64,000 bases of DNA from NCBI GenBank assembly GCA_012845835.1, contig JABAKD010000001.1:11987501-12051500 (forward strand), read 5' to 3'. The notes beneath the pieces were generated by a model, which was given only the letters and a program-made list of their open reading frames with translations, did not search any database and had not been told where the DNA came from. Below, in pieces: positions 36,657 to 47,900 of the stretch. The translations under genes and the position numbers were made by a program. The DNA comes from Undaria pinnatifida. Lineage: Eukaryota > Sar > Phaeophyceae > Laminariales > Alariaceae. The stretch's first letter is position 1. Each line of letters starts with the position of its first letter.

Positions 36657-36980
36657 TCGCTGTTCGTAGACGTGCCCGAGCGGTTGAGGGGATGGATGGG
36701 AAACCAAGCGTGATTTTACGCGCAGGTTCGAGCCCTGCCGACGACGCCATTTTTAAGTTGCTTGGTGGGAGACGAAATATCCCTGTAGGTCTGCCAATTA
36801 AGCATGTCCTCGATGGTACCGCTTTGAAGTAAGAGAAGCAGCTTGATATTATTCCCTTAATCTTGATGGCATCTGCACAGATAGCGGGCTCTCGCCCGTC
36901 CGATCTCATGATTATCCCGAATACACAACGCCATCCTAACAATACGAAAACGGACAAATTCCTTATTTTGAGGCTTTTGC
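36657..36980 (+). mobile_element. SINE-B copy 5 with a tRNA-Ser-like head
   Basis: The head has pol III promoter boxes: an A box tgcccgagcgg (36673-36683) and an exact B box ggttcgagccc (36725-36735) inside a perfect T stem (gcagg/cctgc). A variable-arm hairpin (gcgt/acgc), an encoded cca and a T-run follow. The acceptor pairing is only 5 of 7 and the anticodon stem is poor, so this is a tRNA-derived SINE and not a working tRNA. The body matches SINE-B copies on both strands elsewhere. A MITE interrupts it at 36981. Confidence 0.75.
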
Positions 36981-37474
36981 TAGGGCCTGACCCATTACGT
37001 GGGCATAGTTACTGACATAATTGGCTCTAGGGGCCATAGGCAAAACCAAAAGGAGTGAAATTTTGGGCCAAGGGGTGGCAAAACAGACGAAATTTGGGGC
37101 AATAAGGTGGCAAAACAAGCGAAGGGTAGCACAGGGTGCCTATGCCACCCCTAGTTTAGGCGTTGGGTAGGTTCACAGCTGGGGTAAGATTCCCAATCGG
37201 CGTTGGGAGTCGCGAGTCGCGCCTTAACACGTAAACACACCAAAATCGGTTGACTTCAGCGGTGGAAATTTGGCGTAACCTGCTGCATGTTTCGCTACTA
37301 TTGTCTGCATTCATAACGGTAACAAGCAAAAAATGGGGCCTGGTTGCCAAACCTTTGGCGTAATGGGGAAAAGTGGCCATAGTTTGGTTCCAAAGTTTGC
37401 TTATTGGGGCACTGGCCACCCCGAAAAAAGGGCCACAGAAAAAAGAAAAGAAACGCATGATGGGTCAGGCCCTA
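36981..37474 (+). mobile_element. hAT-like MITE, copy 1
   Basis: The 494-bp element begins tagggcctgacccatta and ends with the inverse, gatgggtcaggcccta. It is flanked by gcttttgc (36973-36980) and gtttttgc (37475-37482), an 8-bp direct repeat with one mismatch. It is about 80% identical by eye to the reverse complement of 37921-38451. It has no coding capacity. TAGGG ends and an 8-bp target duplication point to the hAT superfamily. Confidence 0.88.
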
Positions 37475-37721
37475 GTTTTTGCCGCCGGCTTTGCAAAGTC
37501 GTACCCTAACAAAACACACCCTTTCCCAACATAAGAAATATTTGATAGCCTACTGCACAGCAGTTTAAAAAATAGTAGCCGGTGCCAGAGGGCCGCTGCG
37601 TATAGCGGTACCATTAATAGTGCCACCATTACCCTTCATTTGCAAGACAACGGGGAGAAAACGCAAAACAATAAAAAGCAGAGATCGATGCACTTGATCA
37701 CTACCAGGTACTATATGCTAT
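37475..37721. other. Remainder of SINE-B copy 5 and unassigned sequence
   Basis: tttttgccgccggctttgca continues the interrupted SINE-B (compare taattgccggcttccaaaac at 31648). The rest has no recognised feature. Confidence 0.4.
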
Positions 37722-37920
37722 AATCGCCCCGGTGGCGTATCAAGTTATCCTCGAGCCTGGTATAGGTCAATTTCGTGAGTTCGAATCCCCCCGAGAGTAT
37801 ACTCGTATGAATTCGTGGGGACTTTCTCTTGGGCACAAATTGACTTGCGAAAAGCGCGAGAGCGTGAGTTAGCAACAATCGATGAAAAATCGACGAGCAG
37901 TGGGATTGTTGAACCGGGCC
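37722..37920 (+). mobile_element. SINE-A copy 1, 5' segment
   Basis: The head contains ccggtggcgtatcaag (A box) and gagttcgaatcccccc (B box, one mismatch), followed by the shared body cgtggggactttctcttggg and gcgcgagagcgtgagttagc. The copy is split by MITE copy 2 and resumes at 38452 with ctaaaccctatgcgcgata. Confidence 0.85.
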
Positions 37921-38451
37921 GAGGGCCTGACCCATTATGCGTTTGTTTGTTTTTTCTGTTGCCGTTTTTTCGGGGTGGCCAGCGCCCCAACAAGCAAACT
38001 TTGGCACCAAACTATGGCCACTTTTTCCATATATGCCACAGGTTTGGCAACCTGGCGCCATTTTTTGCTTATTTTTGTTTTTTTAATATTTCAAAGACGT
38101 CAGCCGTGAGTTTTTTTGTCCGCCACGAATGCGGACAATAGCGAAATATGCAGCAGGTTGCGCCAAATTTCAACCGCTAGTCAACCGATTTTGGTGTGTC
38201 TACGTATTATTAGGCGCGGCTTGCGACTCCCAACGTCGATTGGGAATCTTACCCCCGCTGTGAACCTACCCAACGCCTAAATTAGGGGTGGCATAGGCCC
38301 TCTATGCTACACTTCGCTTGTTTCGCCACCTTATTGCCCCATATTTCGCCTGCTTTGCCACGCCTAGGCCCAAAATTAACTTATGGCTTTGCCTATGGCC
38401 CCTAGAGCCAATTATGTCAATAACTATGCCCACATAATGGGTCAGGCCCTA
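37921..38451 (-). mobile_element. hAT-like MITE, copy 2 (inverted relative to copy 1)
   Basis: The ends are gagggcctgacccatta and the inverse taatgggtcaggcccta. Its reverse complement follows copy 1 along the whole length, including the atgccacccctaatttaggc block, with a short extra stretch in this copy. It lies inside SINE-A copy 1. The target duplication is unclear: the right flank is ctaaaccc, while the left has ttgaaccg followed by a few extra bases. Confidence 0.85.
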
Positions 38452-38530
38452 CTAAACCCTATGCGCGATAAAAATTGAAGGTAAGAACCAGGGGGAAGAA
38501 TGTTATAAGGCTTAGTTTGGGTAAGCTATT
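38452..38530 (+). mobile_element. SINE-A copy 1, 3' segment
   Basis: ctatgcgcgataaaaattga then ggtaagaaccagggggaaga matches the A body (51872-51906, 54389-54422, 59234-59277). It then diverges. Confidence 0.7.
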
Positions 38531-38589
38531 TGTTAACCTTTCGCAAGCGGTCAAACATACCAATACCCCACTAATTCCTTTACAAATGG

Positions 38590-39056
38590 CGTCGTCGGCA
38601 GGACACGACCCTGGTTGGGACGTGTTATTTGGCTCCATAGCCAGACGGTTAGAGGTGTGGGAGTGGGTTTTGAGGAGCCGCATCTTCGACTCGTGGTCTA
38701 GTTCGTAGAAAAGGAGTTTCCTCGAATCTCCCATATTTCTGCATATATATGCGACTCATCAGGGTGGGCTAGTGTTTAGATACGGCCTCGAAAGGCCTGT
38801 AATTATCCGAGTTTGAGGGGTTAAGATCATTTGGATGAGTTTTGTATGATAAGGTTGGCGTTTTATATTCGGGAAAGTTAGGAAATAGAATGCAGGCACA
38901 TGCCTCCGATCTCAGAAGAAGCTATTCGAGGGCTCTCGTGGAATCGAATAAAAAAGCAACGTCTCTACGAACGAAAAGAAGGTGAGTACTCTCCGAGGAC
39001 CTGCTCAATTGGCAGACCTACCTGCAGGGGGCACTCTGTGTCCCACCTATAACTTT
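38590..39056 (-). mobile_element. SINE-B copy 6
   Basis: Long copy on the minus strand, matching 12054-12462. The head fragment (reverse complement cctgccgacgacgccatttg, about 38584-38605) sits out of order at the plus-strand left end, so the copy is rearranged or is two fragments. Confidence 0.75.
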
Positions 39057-39059
39057 ACA

Positions 39060-39132
39060 AGAAGGGACGACACCTGTGACCACGGCTTGTCCAGAAGCTG
39101 GAAGGTAGATGTGTGTGAAAGAAAAAAAAAGC
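39060..39132 (+). mobile_element. SINE-A tail fragment
   Basis: agggacgacacctgtgacca, cggcttgtccagaagctgga and tgtgtgaaagaaaaaaaaag correspond to the 3' end of family A. Confidence 0.75.
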
Positions 39133-39239
39133 ACCTAATATTTGATGGAAAGATCTCGACGAAGAAATATTTTTCTACACCATCTAAGGTTATATATAAT
39201 AATGACTATTATCAATACCATTAATACTACGCCACTATT

Positions 39240-39312
39240 AACCACTTCTACTACTCTACGTACTCTACTACAACTACTACACTACTCTATTACTACTACT
39301 ACCACTACTACG

Positions 39313-39346
<34 letters not shown>

Positions 39347-39380
39347 TTACTACTACTACTACTACTATTATTTCTACTGA

Positions 39381-39427
<47 letters not shown>

Positions 39428-39478
39428 TTATTTCTACTACTACTACTACTACAACTACTACTACTACTACTATTGTAG
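39240..39478. repeat. (CTA)n microsatellite
   Basis: About 240 bp of CTA/ACT triplets with interruptions (attatttctactgat twice). Long Thr- or Ser-rich frames here are artefacts of the triplet. Confidence 0.95.
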
Positions 39479-39557
39479 GGGCCATAGTAATCAGAACCCA
39501 TGATGCTTTTGTTTTCGCTACGTATTTATTTATATAGATCTAACCATATTTTTCTTT

Positions 39558-39873
39558 TTCACACTTGACTTCTACTTTCCAGCTTCTGGACAACAAGCCG
39601 TGGTCACAGGTGTCGTCCCTTCTTCCCCCCGGTCTTTGCCTTTAATTTTTTTCTTGCACAGGGTTCAGCTGTCCCGCTTGTCGTCGATTTTTCATCGAGT
39701 GTTGCTAACTCACGATCTTGCGTTTTCCGCAAGTCAATTTGTGCCCAAGAAAAAGTCCCCACGAATTTATACGCGAGTACTCGTATGCACTCGGGGTGAT
39801 TCGAACTCACGAAACCGACCTATCTATGCCAGGCTCGAGGATAACCTGATACGCCACCGGGGCGACCGGGTCT
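39558..39873 (-). mobile_element. SINE-A copy 2
   Basis: Complete on the minus strand: head (gccccggtggcgtatcaggt and gagttcgaatcaccccg), body and tail, ending in the tccagaagctggaaagtaga block. Together with the fragment at 39060 it frames the CTA repeat with inverted tails. Confidence 0.85.
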
Positions 39874-41072
39874 GTGTTCCTCTCTGGCACCCTAAAAAAT
39901 ACCAGAATGTTTCAGATTTCCAATAATGAATGGGGTCGTTTTGGTTGTTTGTGCGCAGCTCAAGTATAGGCCCCGGAAAATATTCCCTACGGAATGTGCT
40001 TTTTTTTTCCATTATTTCGTAATTAGTTTGTTACCGTGCAGCAGGGTAGGACGTACGGTAGTCTATGAGTGAGTGTGGACCTTACGCTGCGATAGACATC
40101 CTGTTTTCGCTGCTTCTGGCTGGTGACCTCGCAGCTCGGTGATCTGGTCGCTTGTGTTCTCTTTGTCAAGCTCGAGTGCGTACGATATGAAACATTTTCC
40201 GGTAGTTTTCTTTGTCGTTTTTTAAATTTAGTTTTAAACTCGCATTCGGGGTGTTCCTCTATTGTTTTTCAATTTCCACAAATTTGCCGAATTTCACCAC
40301 CGAATTTCACCAAAATAACATCAAATCGAAATCATGGAAAGGTATTCCGTTTTTGATAGGCATCAATGAATCCCGCTTTCAACCACCATCCCACGCACTG
40401 CCTGAGCTGCACTGCCTCGAAGGTATTACGCAGAACGGGATTACCACCTCGGAAGTGCAGCACCCCTCTAGCCGGACACATCTGCAGCCCGGAAAGCTTG
40501 GTGGAAGGCTTGGCGTAACGCTGTCCGTGTCTGCTAGCTGAAGCGCCCAGAGTCTTGTGATTGTGAGCTCTTTCGTGTGCCAATCACTCCCACCTCCGCT
40601 ATTAGGAACACACGAAACGCGTTTTTTTCTTGTTCCTGGTGTGAGCCTACAGCAACGAAGAGCGCTTGGAGTACTGGAATTCAGGCAAGTGCTGATGACT
40701 AAACCCTCGCGACACAGCAGCAGTTAGTGCGCTTTGTCGAGGCGGGTACGGTCGCGTGCTTGTGCTCTCGAGCCCTGCGCCTTCTTTATCGCGCGCTGCG
40801 TGCGTATCATATATCCTGCTCGGTCAAACCCTCGGTATATTTTGCTCTGTATGTTACCTTTTTGAACATGAATATAAGCACCATATAATAGACGTAATAA
40901 TACACAAATGTTTATTAATTTTCTGTATTTTGGGGGCCTGATGTTTTTGTGCGAATGTTCGGAAGTATAAGGCATGTATTGTATGAATTTTAAAATGTAA
41001 AAGGTCATTATATTTCCGGACACATTATTAGGAAATTGTAAGCCTTGGCGCAGTCAGTCGTACCATATCGAT
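39874..41072. other. No recognised gene
   Basis: AT-rich with short frames. No repeat or domain recognised. Confidence 0.3.
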
Positions 41073-41687
41073 ATGGCAGTTCGAACGATTTTCGTATTTC
41101 GAACCTATTTTCGATCCGTTGAGGCACGTCGGCAACTTTTTTTCGAAGTGTACGTTGCAACCCGAAGTGTTGGCCTGCCGGCTTCGACTCGCGTATCCCA
41201 CATCCCTTCCCGTGCGACGACCCCCCAGCCCCAGCCTTCCTCATGGGCTAGCCGAGGAGGTTGTGGTGGGACGTGGAAGACGCGCGAAAGTCTTCCATCC
41301 TCCTGTCTCAAGTCATCCTTCAAATATATAAAGATGCTACGTAATAGTCTCGCTTGTGACGAGAAATGTGATCAACCAACCTATTTCGGCGGCCAGGCCG
41401 AATATCGTGCTCTAGGTAGCCAGCCAACTGGCCAACGCAGGCCCAGAGTGAAAGCACCTGAGAATGCTCGTACGTCTACTCGTATAACAGCTCCGGTATT
41501 TTTTAGCCGCAGCTACCGGCGCTGCTGGTGCTGGTGCTGCCATTTGCTGGTATTTGCTGGTGCTGCTGCTGCAGTAGATATCTTGGCCAGCTCGCCTGCG
41601 CCTCTCCTTTTCATTGCTTTTGTGACACGATCACGACCAGAATTGTGCCACTGCTGCTGCTGTCCTTTCTCTATCTCCATGAAATGA
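41073..41687 (+). CDS. Uncertain 204-codon open frame
   Basis: The frame is open for 204 codons from ATG, but I recognise no domain. The C-terminal part (from about residue 150) is Cys/Trp/Ala-rich and overlaps short gctgct repeats, which suggests low-complexity non-coding sequence. There is no codon or splice evidence, and no neighbouring gene. It is listed only because of its length. Confidence 0.12.
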   Translation: MAVRTIFVFRTYFRSVEARRQLFFEVYVATRSVGLPASTRVSHIPSRATTPQPQPSSWASRGGCGGTWKTRESLPSSCLKSSFKYIKMLRNSLACDEKCDQPTYFGGQAEYRALGSQPTGQRRPRVKAPENARTSTRITAPVFFSRSYRRCWCWCCHLLVFAGAAAAVDILASSPAPLLFIAFVTRSRPELCHCCCCPFSISMK

Positions 41688-43090
41688 TTATTTGTCAGCC
41701 TGGACGTCATCCTATGTCCTACCATTTCAGACGGAAATATAATATCCGATTTAATATAAATATGAATACAAATGGTACTTACATATTTGTCCAAGCTGTC
41801 ACATACCAGGTACATGATCATGCGCAGCAAGGCAGCCGCGCAGCAACGAAGAAGCAGCAGCAGTAGCAGCACCAGCACCTGCAAAGCGGCAGCAGCGGAG
41901 TAAGTGTAATCCCAGAGGGGCACAACGGACCAGCGCACCAGCACCTATTACTTGCTTTGGTGTTCATGTTGACATGCTGAACGAGGAGCTGTCTGTGCAC
42001 TTTCTACTAGTAGTGCTCTTGTGCCTTAAGTCAGTCACATACTTGTACATGTCTTTTTTTCCCCATCCGCCGGAGGATTAAAAAAAAAAAAAAGTACTTG
42101 CGGTACTCGTTCGTAGCGTTTGACCACGCAAATTGTACTGCGCACGGGTACCAGTACCAAGGTTACTCCGCGATGATTCGTAGTTCTGCCTTCTATGATC
42201 CCGTGCGACCAGGCCCAGGTGATACACCTGAGGCTATCGACACTATTTTTAGATATCTCGACAGATAACAACAGCCGCCAACGCAGCAGCAGCCCGCGTA
42301 TTTATTCCCTTAGCGCAGCGTATTGGTTAATCCCTTGGAACTCACGAAATGGAGTATGAGCGGCTGTCGTCCCGACTGCTGTACAGCTGCAGGAATTCGC
42401 GTATAGTGATACGTGTACGCTGCTTTCGTAAACTTCGTGTGAGCTCGCAAATATGCCGGGAGCAGCAGACGACAGTTTAGCTATGCCATATGGTGGTCTA
42501 CACTAATTAGTCTATATATTTTAGTGGGGAAGTCAGTAAGTACGCGACTTACGACGCTCAAATTTCCACTGAGGTATTTATGGGTTGTTGCAGGACCAGT
42601 AACAGGTAGTAATGGTCGGCCGACACCCTAAGCTAAGTCGAAAGGAGTCTCTTTGTTGGCGCCGTCAAAATCAGAAGCTCACATTCGCTCTTAATAGATA
42701 TTAGCGAACATCACGGAACAAGCAAGCGCGGATTAGGTTGTCATCTCACGCATCTCAACAAAACCACCACAGCTACCTGGTACCTATTTTATTAGCACCT
42801 GGTGTTATGTATATTTTAACGTAACTGCTGGTTTTGAAATGCCTGCGATAACCGCGAACACGAGGTCAACAACAACAACAGCCAGCAGCAGCAATAGCAA
42901 CAACAATAATAGCTGTAAAGAGCCACAAAATAGTTGCGTGTCTGCTCCATTGTGTTCCGTTGTCCTCTGCTCCTGTTTTGTCTTTTTTGTTGTCTATAGC
43001 TGGCGGCATATCGACATTCTGGCCGCCATGGATTATCCTGTTACCCCGCTTGCTTCCCCTGCTTCCTTCATATTCCTTTCTTACATGTTG
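41688..43090. other. No recognised gene
   Basis: Short GCA/CAG triplet stretches (41848-41900, 42880-42900), an A-run at 42080-42093, and nothing coding. Confidence 0.3.
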
Positions 43091-43091
43091 A

Positions 43092-43425
43092 TGTTCTCAC
43101 ATTAACTCGCGTAATCAAGTCCGTGGTCACAGGACAGGCTTCAGTCACTCTGGAGCTGAGGAATACCCCAGGGACAAAACACAACCCAACCAAAGGTGGT
43201 ACACGCATATATCACAGCTGACGCAATTCATGCCTCTACCAGAAACATATGAAAGTGGAGTCAGCCTACGATGTGCCAGGTCCATACTCGTGCATACGTC
43301 TCACTACTCGCACCTGGAAAAACCGACCATACCGCTTGCCACCCAAAAAAGACTACCACGTATATAACGCTCGTAGTACTCATCACTACGCATATTCACG
43401 CAGACGTAAGTCAATTGGGAAAAAG
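43092..43425 (+). repeat. Dispersed repeat family C, copy 1
   Basis: ttctcacattaactcgcgta, then caagtccgtggtcacaggac, cactctggagctgaggaata and cagctgacgcaattcatgcc recur in order at 50070-50527, and the first third at 49016-49125. Non-coding; no tRNA-like promoter boxes were seen. Confidence 0.8.
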
Positions 43426-43629
43426 AAACAAAGAAAAGAAAAGAAGAGAAGATAAATGAAAGGAAAGAAAAGGCAATACGCTTTCCTGTGCGGGTCGTTG
43501 GTCCCCAGCCCTCGTCCCCCTGGTTATGCGATCAAAGCTAAAAAAGCGTTTGCTTCTTGACATGCAGCATTCAGACTTTTAATTTTTATTTTTTCACGGT
43601 TCCACACGGCGTCGGGTTCTTTTTCTTTC

Positions 43630-43915
43630 CTCATGGGTCAGTTCGATTCGACTCGGTTCGAATCAATTCGGTTCCGTTCCGTTCCGTTCCGTTCCGTTCG
43701 GTTGGGTTTGTTCGACACAGTTTGACTCGATTCGGTTCCGTGCCGTCCCATTTCGTTCGGTTCAGACCATTCAATTTACACAGGAATCGCTTCCGTTCGG
43801 TGCGGGTAGGTAATGCCAGGCGCTCGGTTCAGTTCGGTTCGGCTCGGTTTGGTTCGGTCCGGTTCGGCCCGGTTTGGTTAGGTTCGGCTCGGTTTGGTTG
43901 TGGTCAGTTTGGTTT
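43630..43915 (+). repeat. GGTTC/GTTCC pentamer array
   Basis: Imperfect repetition of ggttc, gttcc and ggctcggttt words over about 285 bp. The pattern resembles GGTTC-rich subterminal ends known from plant hAT elements. A second, shorter block with GGTTC and then inverted GAACC words lies at 45058-45182. Clear TIRs were not found. Confidence 0.75.
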
Positions 43916-44404
43916 TGATCTGCGCTCCTAGTATTTGTACGGATCTGTTCGATTCAGAACTTCGAAACGCAGTCTGGGTTTCAACATTTCGCAAGGATGG
44001 GTTATGTTCCCGACCTGCAGAATGCGAAACTTCCGTGGGTCGGTTCTGTGAGGTACTGAGAACCGTACCGTACAGGGGAAAAACAAAAAATGCGAAAACG
44101 TAACCAACCGCGGTTCCCGCGCAGTTGGCTGTCCGAGCGGATCGGTGGTCGCCCTACCCGAACGCCCAATTTTCCAGATTTCCGAGTTTGTTTGTCTTTG
44201 TTGCTGTTTTTGATGTATACCTGGTACGTGTCATGTCGTGCGGAAGTAAGTTACGAAGCACAACCTGCTCTGTTGTGATGGTCGGCGTCGGTCCCCGTTG
44301 GAGGTCATGAGTGTAGGTGGTGAACCTCGTCCCTGCGAAAGTGAAAGGTGGTGGGCTCAAAGTCTCGAGCAGTTCAGACTGGTGCTCGTCGGGACTTGCC
44401 TTGC

Positions 44405-44640
44405 GTAGAAAATGACGAGGGGAAAGCGCGAGAGCGTGAGTTGGCAATAATGACCGAGCATGAAAGCTGAAAAGTGGGAAGCTGAACCGTATTCACGACA
44501 AAAATGAAGACACACGTCGTACCGGGGGGGAGAAGGGAAGACACCTGTGACCACGGCATGGCTTGTCAAGAGGGTCGCTGGGGGTAAAAGCTCTTGTGAG
44601 TTGAGCTGGAGGAGAGTAAAAGTGACGACGAAAAAAAACA
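44405..44640 (+). mobile_element. SINE-A variant, body
   Basis: aaagcgcgagagcgtgagtt, then agctgaaaagtgggaagctg and acacctgtgaccacggcatg match family A. A pol III A-box-like stretch (ggctgtccgagcgg, 44126-44139) lies about 270 bp upstream but cannot be tied to it securely. Confidence 0.65.
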
Positions 44641-45057
44641 GGAAAAACACACAAGGGGGTACGATATTAAGAAGACTACTGAGGGTATGCGCCCCCGGCA
44701 CCACTAGGAATGTAAAATTGCACACTTGTCCAGAGGTACGCTCGCGTTCGTCCTCATCAGATACTGTGTACGGCAGATATTGCTTTTTCGGACACGCTTA
44801 TGAGGCAAAGCCTAAGCCTGAATTAGGCACTTCGCCACGGGATTAGCGTGAGTAACATCTTATCTTTGACCGGAAAATCGTTGAACCGTAGTTGTTTTTC
44901 TGTGGTGTATTTCGGCTCAAGTGATAAGGAACTGAGGTTGTTACTGCGTACGGTTTAGCTATCGGCATTATCAGTACAGTTCCGTAGGTGGCGAACCGTG
45001 GAAGAGCCGCACTTGATGGATCTGAGCCGCTTGTCTACCATCCATGCGGTTTGATTC

Positions 45058-45182
45058 TGTGGTTCGGTTCGGTTCGGTTCGCGACATTCGACAATCCTAC
45101 GTTTCGGTCGAGTCCTATCATCCGACAGAAAATTCGGTCATGTTCCGAACGAACCCTAATCGGACCGAACCGAGCCGTAAGA
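45058..45182 (+). repeat. Second GGTTC block, with inverted words
   Basis: tggttcggttcggttcggtt at the left is answered by cggaccgaaccgagccg at the right. Possibly the far end of an element that begins near 43630. Confidence 0.6.
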
Positions 45183-46984
45183 AGACGCCGTGAACTGCCG
45201 TGATTATCTTACGTATGTTTTCGATTTGTTTGTTAGGAGCTGATGAGCTGATGCTCGAAATGGAGCAGAAGTCGTCGAAAAGTACGAGTACACTGTTGAA
45301 GGTGCGTGGTCATAGGTTTGATCTGGGTACCTCGGGGGCGGTAGGCTAAATTCCGAGAAGCACCCGGCTGATTTTCTTGTTTTCCGCGTCTAGTATGAGA
45401 CAATTGCATTTATCTGAGCATACCAAATCGTGGAGGCCGACTGAAAAACAACAAAGGTTCAGCAGCAGGCTCAAGCCAACCGTCTCCGCTCTCAGGTCTC
45501 ACTCTCAGCGGGTCTTGAGACGGCTGCATTATCTCACTATGTACCCTGCTTACGGTCAGATGGATCAACTTCGACTGCCTTCAACTGCGTGCGCTGGTTG
45601 GAACGCGCAGCAGACGTCACTGACGTCTCCGACGTGTGTAAGTCTGCGTGATGTACCCCAAATATCCCGATTGCGGCCCATAACGCCATGCACGGTTGAG
45701 CTGGCTGCACCCCCTTTGCGCCCCCTTCATTCGGTCGGCGGGCGATGAGCGGTCACCCTTGGCCGTCCTGTGCGACGGAGCACCGCCTACCGTTATTCTA
45801 CTTTACGACTGGTCTCTTCCATCCTCCACTATTTCACAGCTTGGGTCACTGCGTGAGTGTCCGCAAGGCATCGGGTGAAAGTGTTGTGTTTCGCCCGACT
45901 GAGCCAAACAAACACCGGCCAGGCGGGTGCGCGCCTCTTGTTTCCCGAACTATGCGGCTCCCCTACATACAGCGGTATACATATTGTGTAGACCCACGGA
46001 GAACAAGTGTACCAATAATCACGTCAGGCTAATTTTTTGGGGGGATCTCACGTGTAACAGTTTTTGATAGTACGCTGAGTCCTATGTAGTAGCCTGGCTC
46101 AGGGTTGATCAAAGCTACCTGGGGTCACAATACGCTAAGAGTTGAACAAATGTGTGTCGTTGTCTGACCCGTAGTGCTAGTGATGCTAATGCTACTGTTA
46201 CCAGGTACTGCTGTACCAGGTAATTGGCAAGCGTCTCGCTCTTTGTTATTTCCGATCCCCTGCATGTAGACCAAATATATATGTATGTATAACTGAACCA
46301 TACCTCTGTCTGTGTATCCCTCCGCTCTATGTCTGTGATGCAGTCGATCAAACGAGTCATTGCATAACTGCGTACATCACTGCTGATCAAAAAGGGCTAA
46401 TGACGGTCCGTTAGCGAAAGGCAAGCACCGGTCGCGGCGCATACGGTCGACGTAACTCCCACTAGAACTTCAAACCTGCCTCGGGGTTAATTTCCAAAAC
46501 TGCAGTCCGTCACATCCGTAGGATGCTCTCGGTTGACGTTTATGCTGCCCACTGTTGTTGATGATGGTGATCTCACACTAATTATACTTGGTAGTTGTGT
46601 TTGCCCATTGTCTAGCCTGCGGTCTAGCTGCACGAAAATAGGCGAGGATTTTGTGTATCGTTTGATACAGCTCCGCACAACTTGCCTCTCCTATCTAGTT
46701 TTGATCGTGATGTCCTGGCGCCGAGTATCTGAACCCCTTTTGAACGCGGACACAAGACAAAACTCACCAGTTTTAATATTGTAGTCCTCTGCGATGTCAG
46801 CGCCCCGGACGAGTAGCAGCATGCAGCGCGCCTATTGTTCAACTCATTGCAGTTCGAGACAGCACCTATTTGCATTATCGGCGTAAAAAAAAATGAAGAC
46901 ACGGAGCCGCGTGACCGCCCCTGCCGACCACGAGCCGGAGGGGTTGCGTTTATTAATAGAACTCATGTTGCCAAGCCGTGGGTA
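45183..46984. other. No recognised gene
   Basis: The longest frame is 45377-45748 (123 codons, plus strand), without any recognised domain. Confidence 0.3.
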
Positions 46985-47900
46985 CGATCTATCAAGCTGC
47001 GAGTGCATTATTATCAAGCAACGAGTGCGATATTATCAAGCAACGAGTGCGATATTATATAGTGACGAGTGCGGTGTTATCAAGCGACGAGTTCGATGTT
47101 ATCAAGCGACAAGTATGATGTTGTCAGGCGACGAGTTCGGTCTTACCAAACGATAAGTACGATGTTATCAAGCCACAAATGCGATGTTATCGAGCGACGA
47201 GTTTGACTTTATCAAGCGACGAGTGCGACGTTATCAAACGACGAGTGCGATGTTATTAGGCTACGAGTTCGATCTTATCAATCGACGAGTGCGATCTTGT
47301 CAATCGTTGAGTGTGGTGTTTTCAAGGGACGAGTGCAATGTTATCAAGCGACGAGTGCTATGTTATCAAGCGACGAGTGCAATGCTTTCAAGCGACGAGT
47401 GCGATATTATCAAGCGACGAGTGCGATTTTATCATGCGAGGAGTGCGATATTATCAAGCGACGAGTGCGACGTTATCAAGCGACGAGTTCGATATTGTCA
47501 AGCGATCAGTCCGATGCTATCAAGCGATCAGTCCGATGCTATCAAGCGATGAGTGCGATATTATGAAGCTGCGAATGCGATGTTATCAATCGTTGAGTGT
47601 GGTGGTTTTAAGGGACGAGTGCGATGTTTTCAAGCGACGGGTGCGATGTTATCAAGCGACGAGTGCGATGTTATCAGGCGACGAATGCGATGTTATCAAG
47701 CGATAAGTGCGATGTTATCAAGCGACGGGTGCGATGTTATCAAGCGACGAGTGCGATGTCATCAGGCGACGAATGCGATGTTATCAAGCGATAAGTGCAA
47801 TGTTATCAAGCGACGAGTGCGATATTATCAAGCGACGAGTGCGATGTTCCCAAGCGACGAGCGCGATTTAATCATGCGACGAGTGCGATATTGTCAAAAG
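46985..47900 (+). repeat. 22-bp satellite array
   Basis: About 40 tandem copies of a unit close to atcaagcgacgagtgcgatgtt. Units differ by scattered substitutions and a few length variants (for example caatcgttgagtgtggtgtt at 47298 and again near 47587, a higher-order duplicate). Because 22 is not a multiple of 3, each forward frame reads the same 22-residue period (SDECDVIKRRVRCYQATSAML), and long stretches are open in all three. No start context, splice site or homologous protein supports translation. Confidence 0.95.

Noticed and set aside
36657-36750. Functional tRNA-Ser gene
   Set aside because: The acceptor stem pairs at only 5 of 7 positions, the anticodon stem does not form, and the sequence is the head of a dispersed repeat.
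39142-39537. Poly-Thr, poly-Ser and poly-Val proteins
   Set aside because: Translation of the CTA microsatellite.
40430-40520. Cloning-vector polylinker contamination
   Set aside because: ctctag ... ctgcag ... aagctt ... cttggcgtaa order looks vector-like, but the bases between sites do not match a polylinker.
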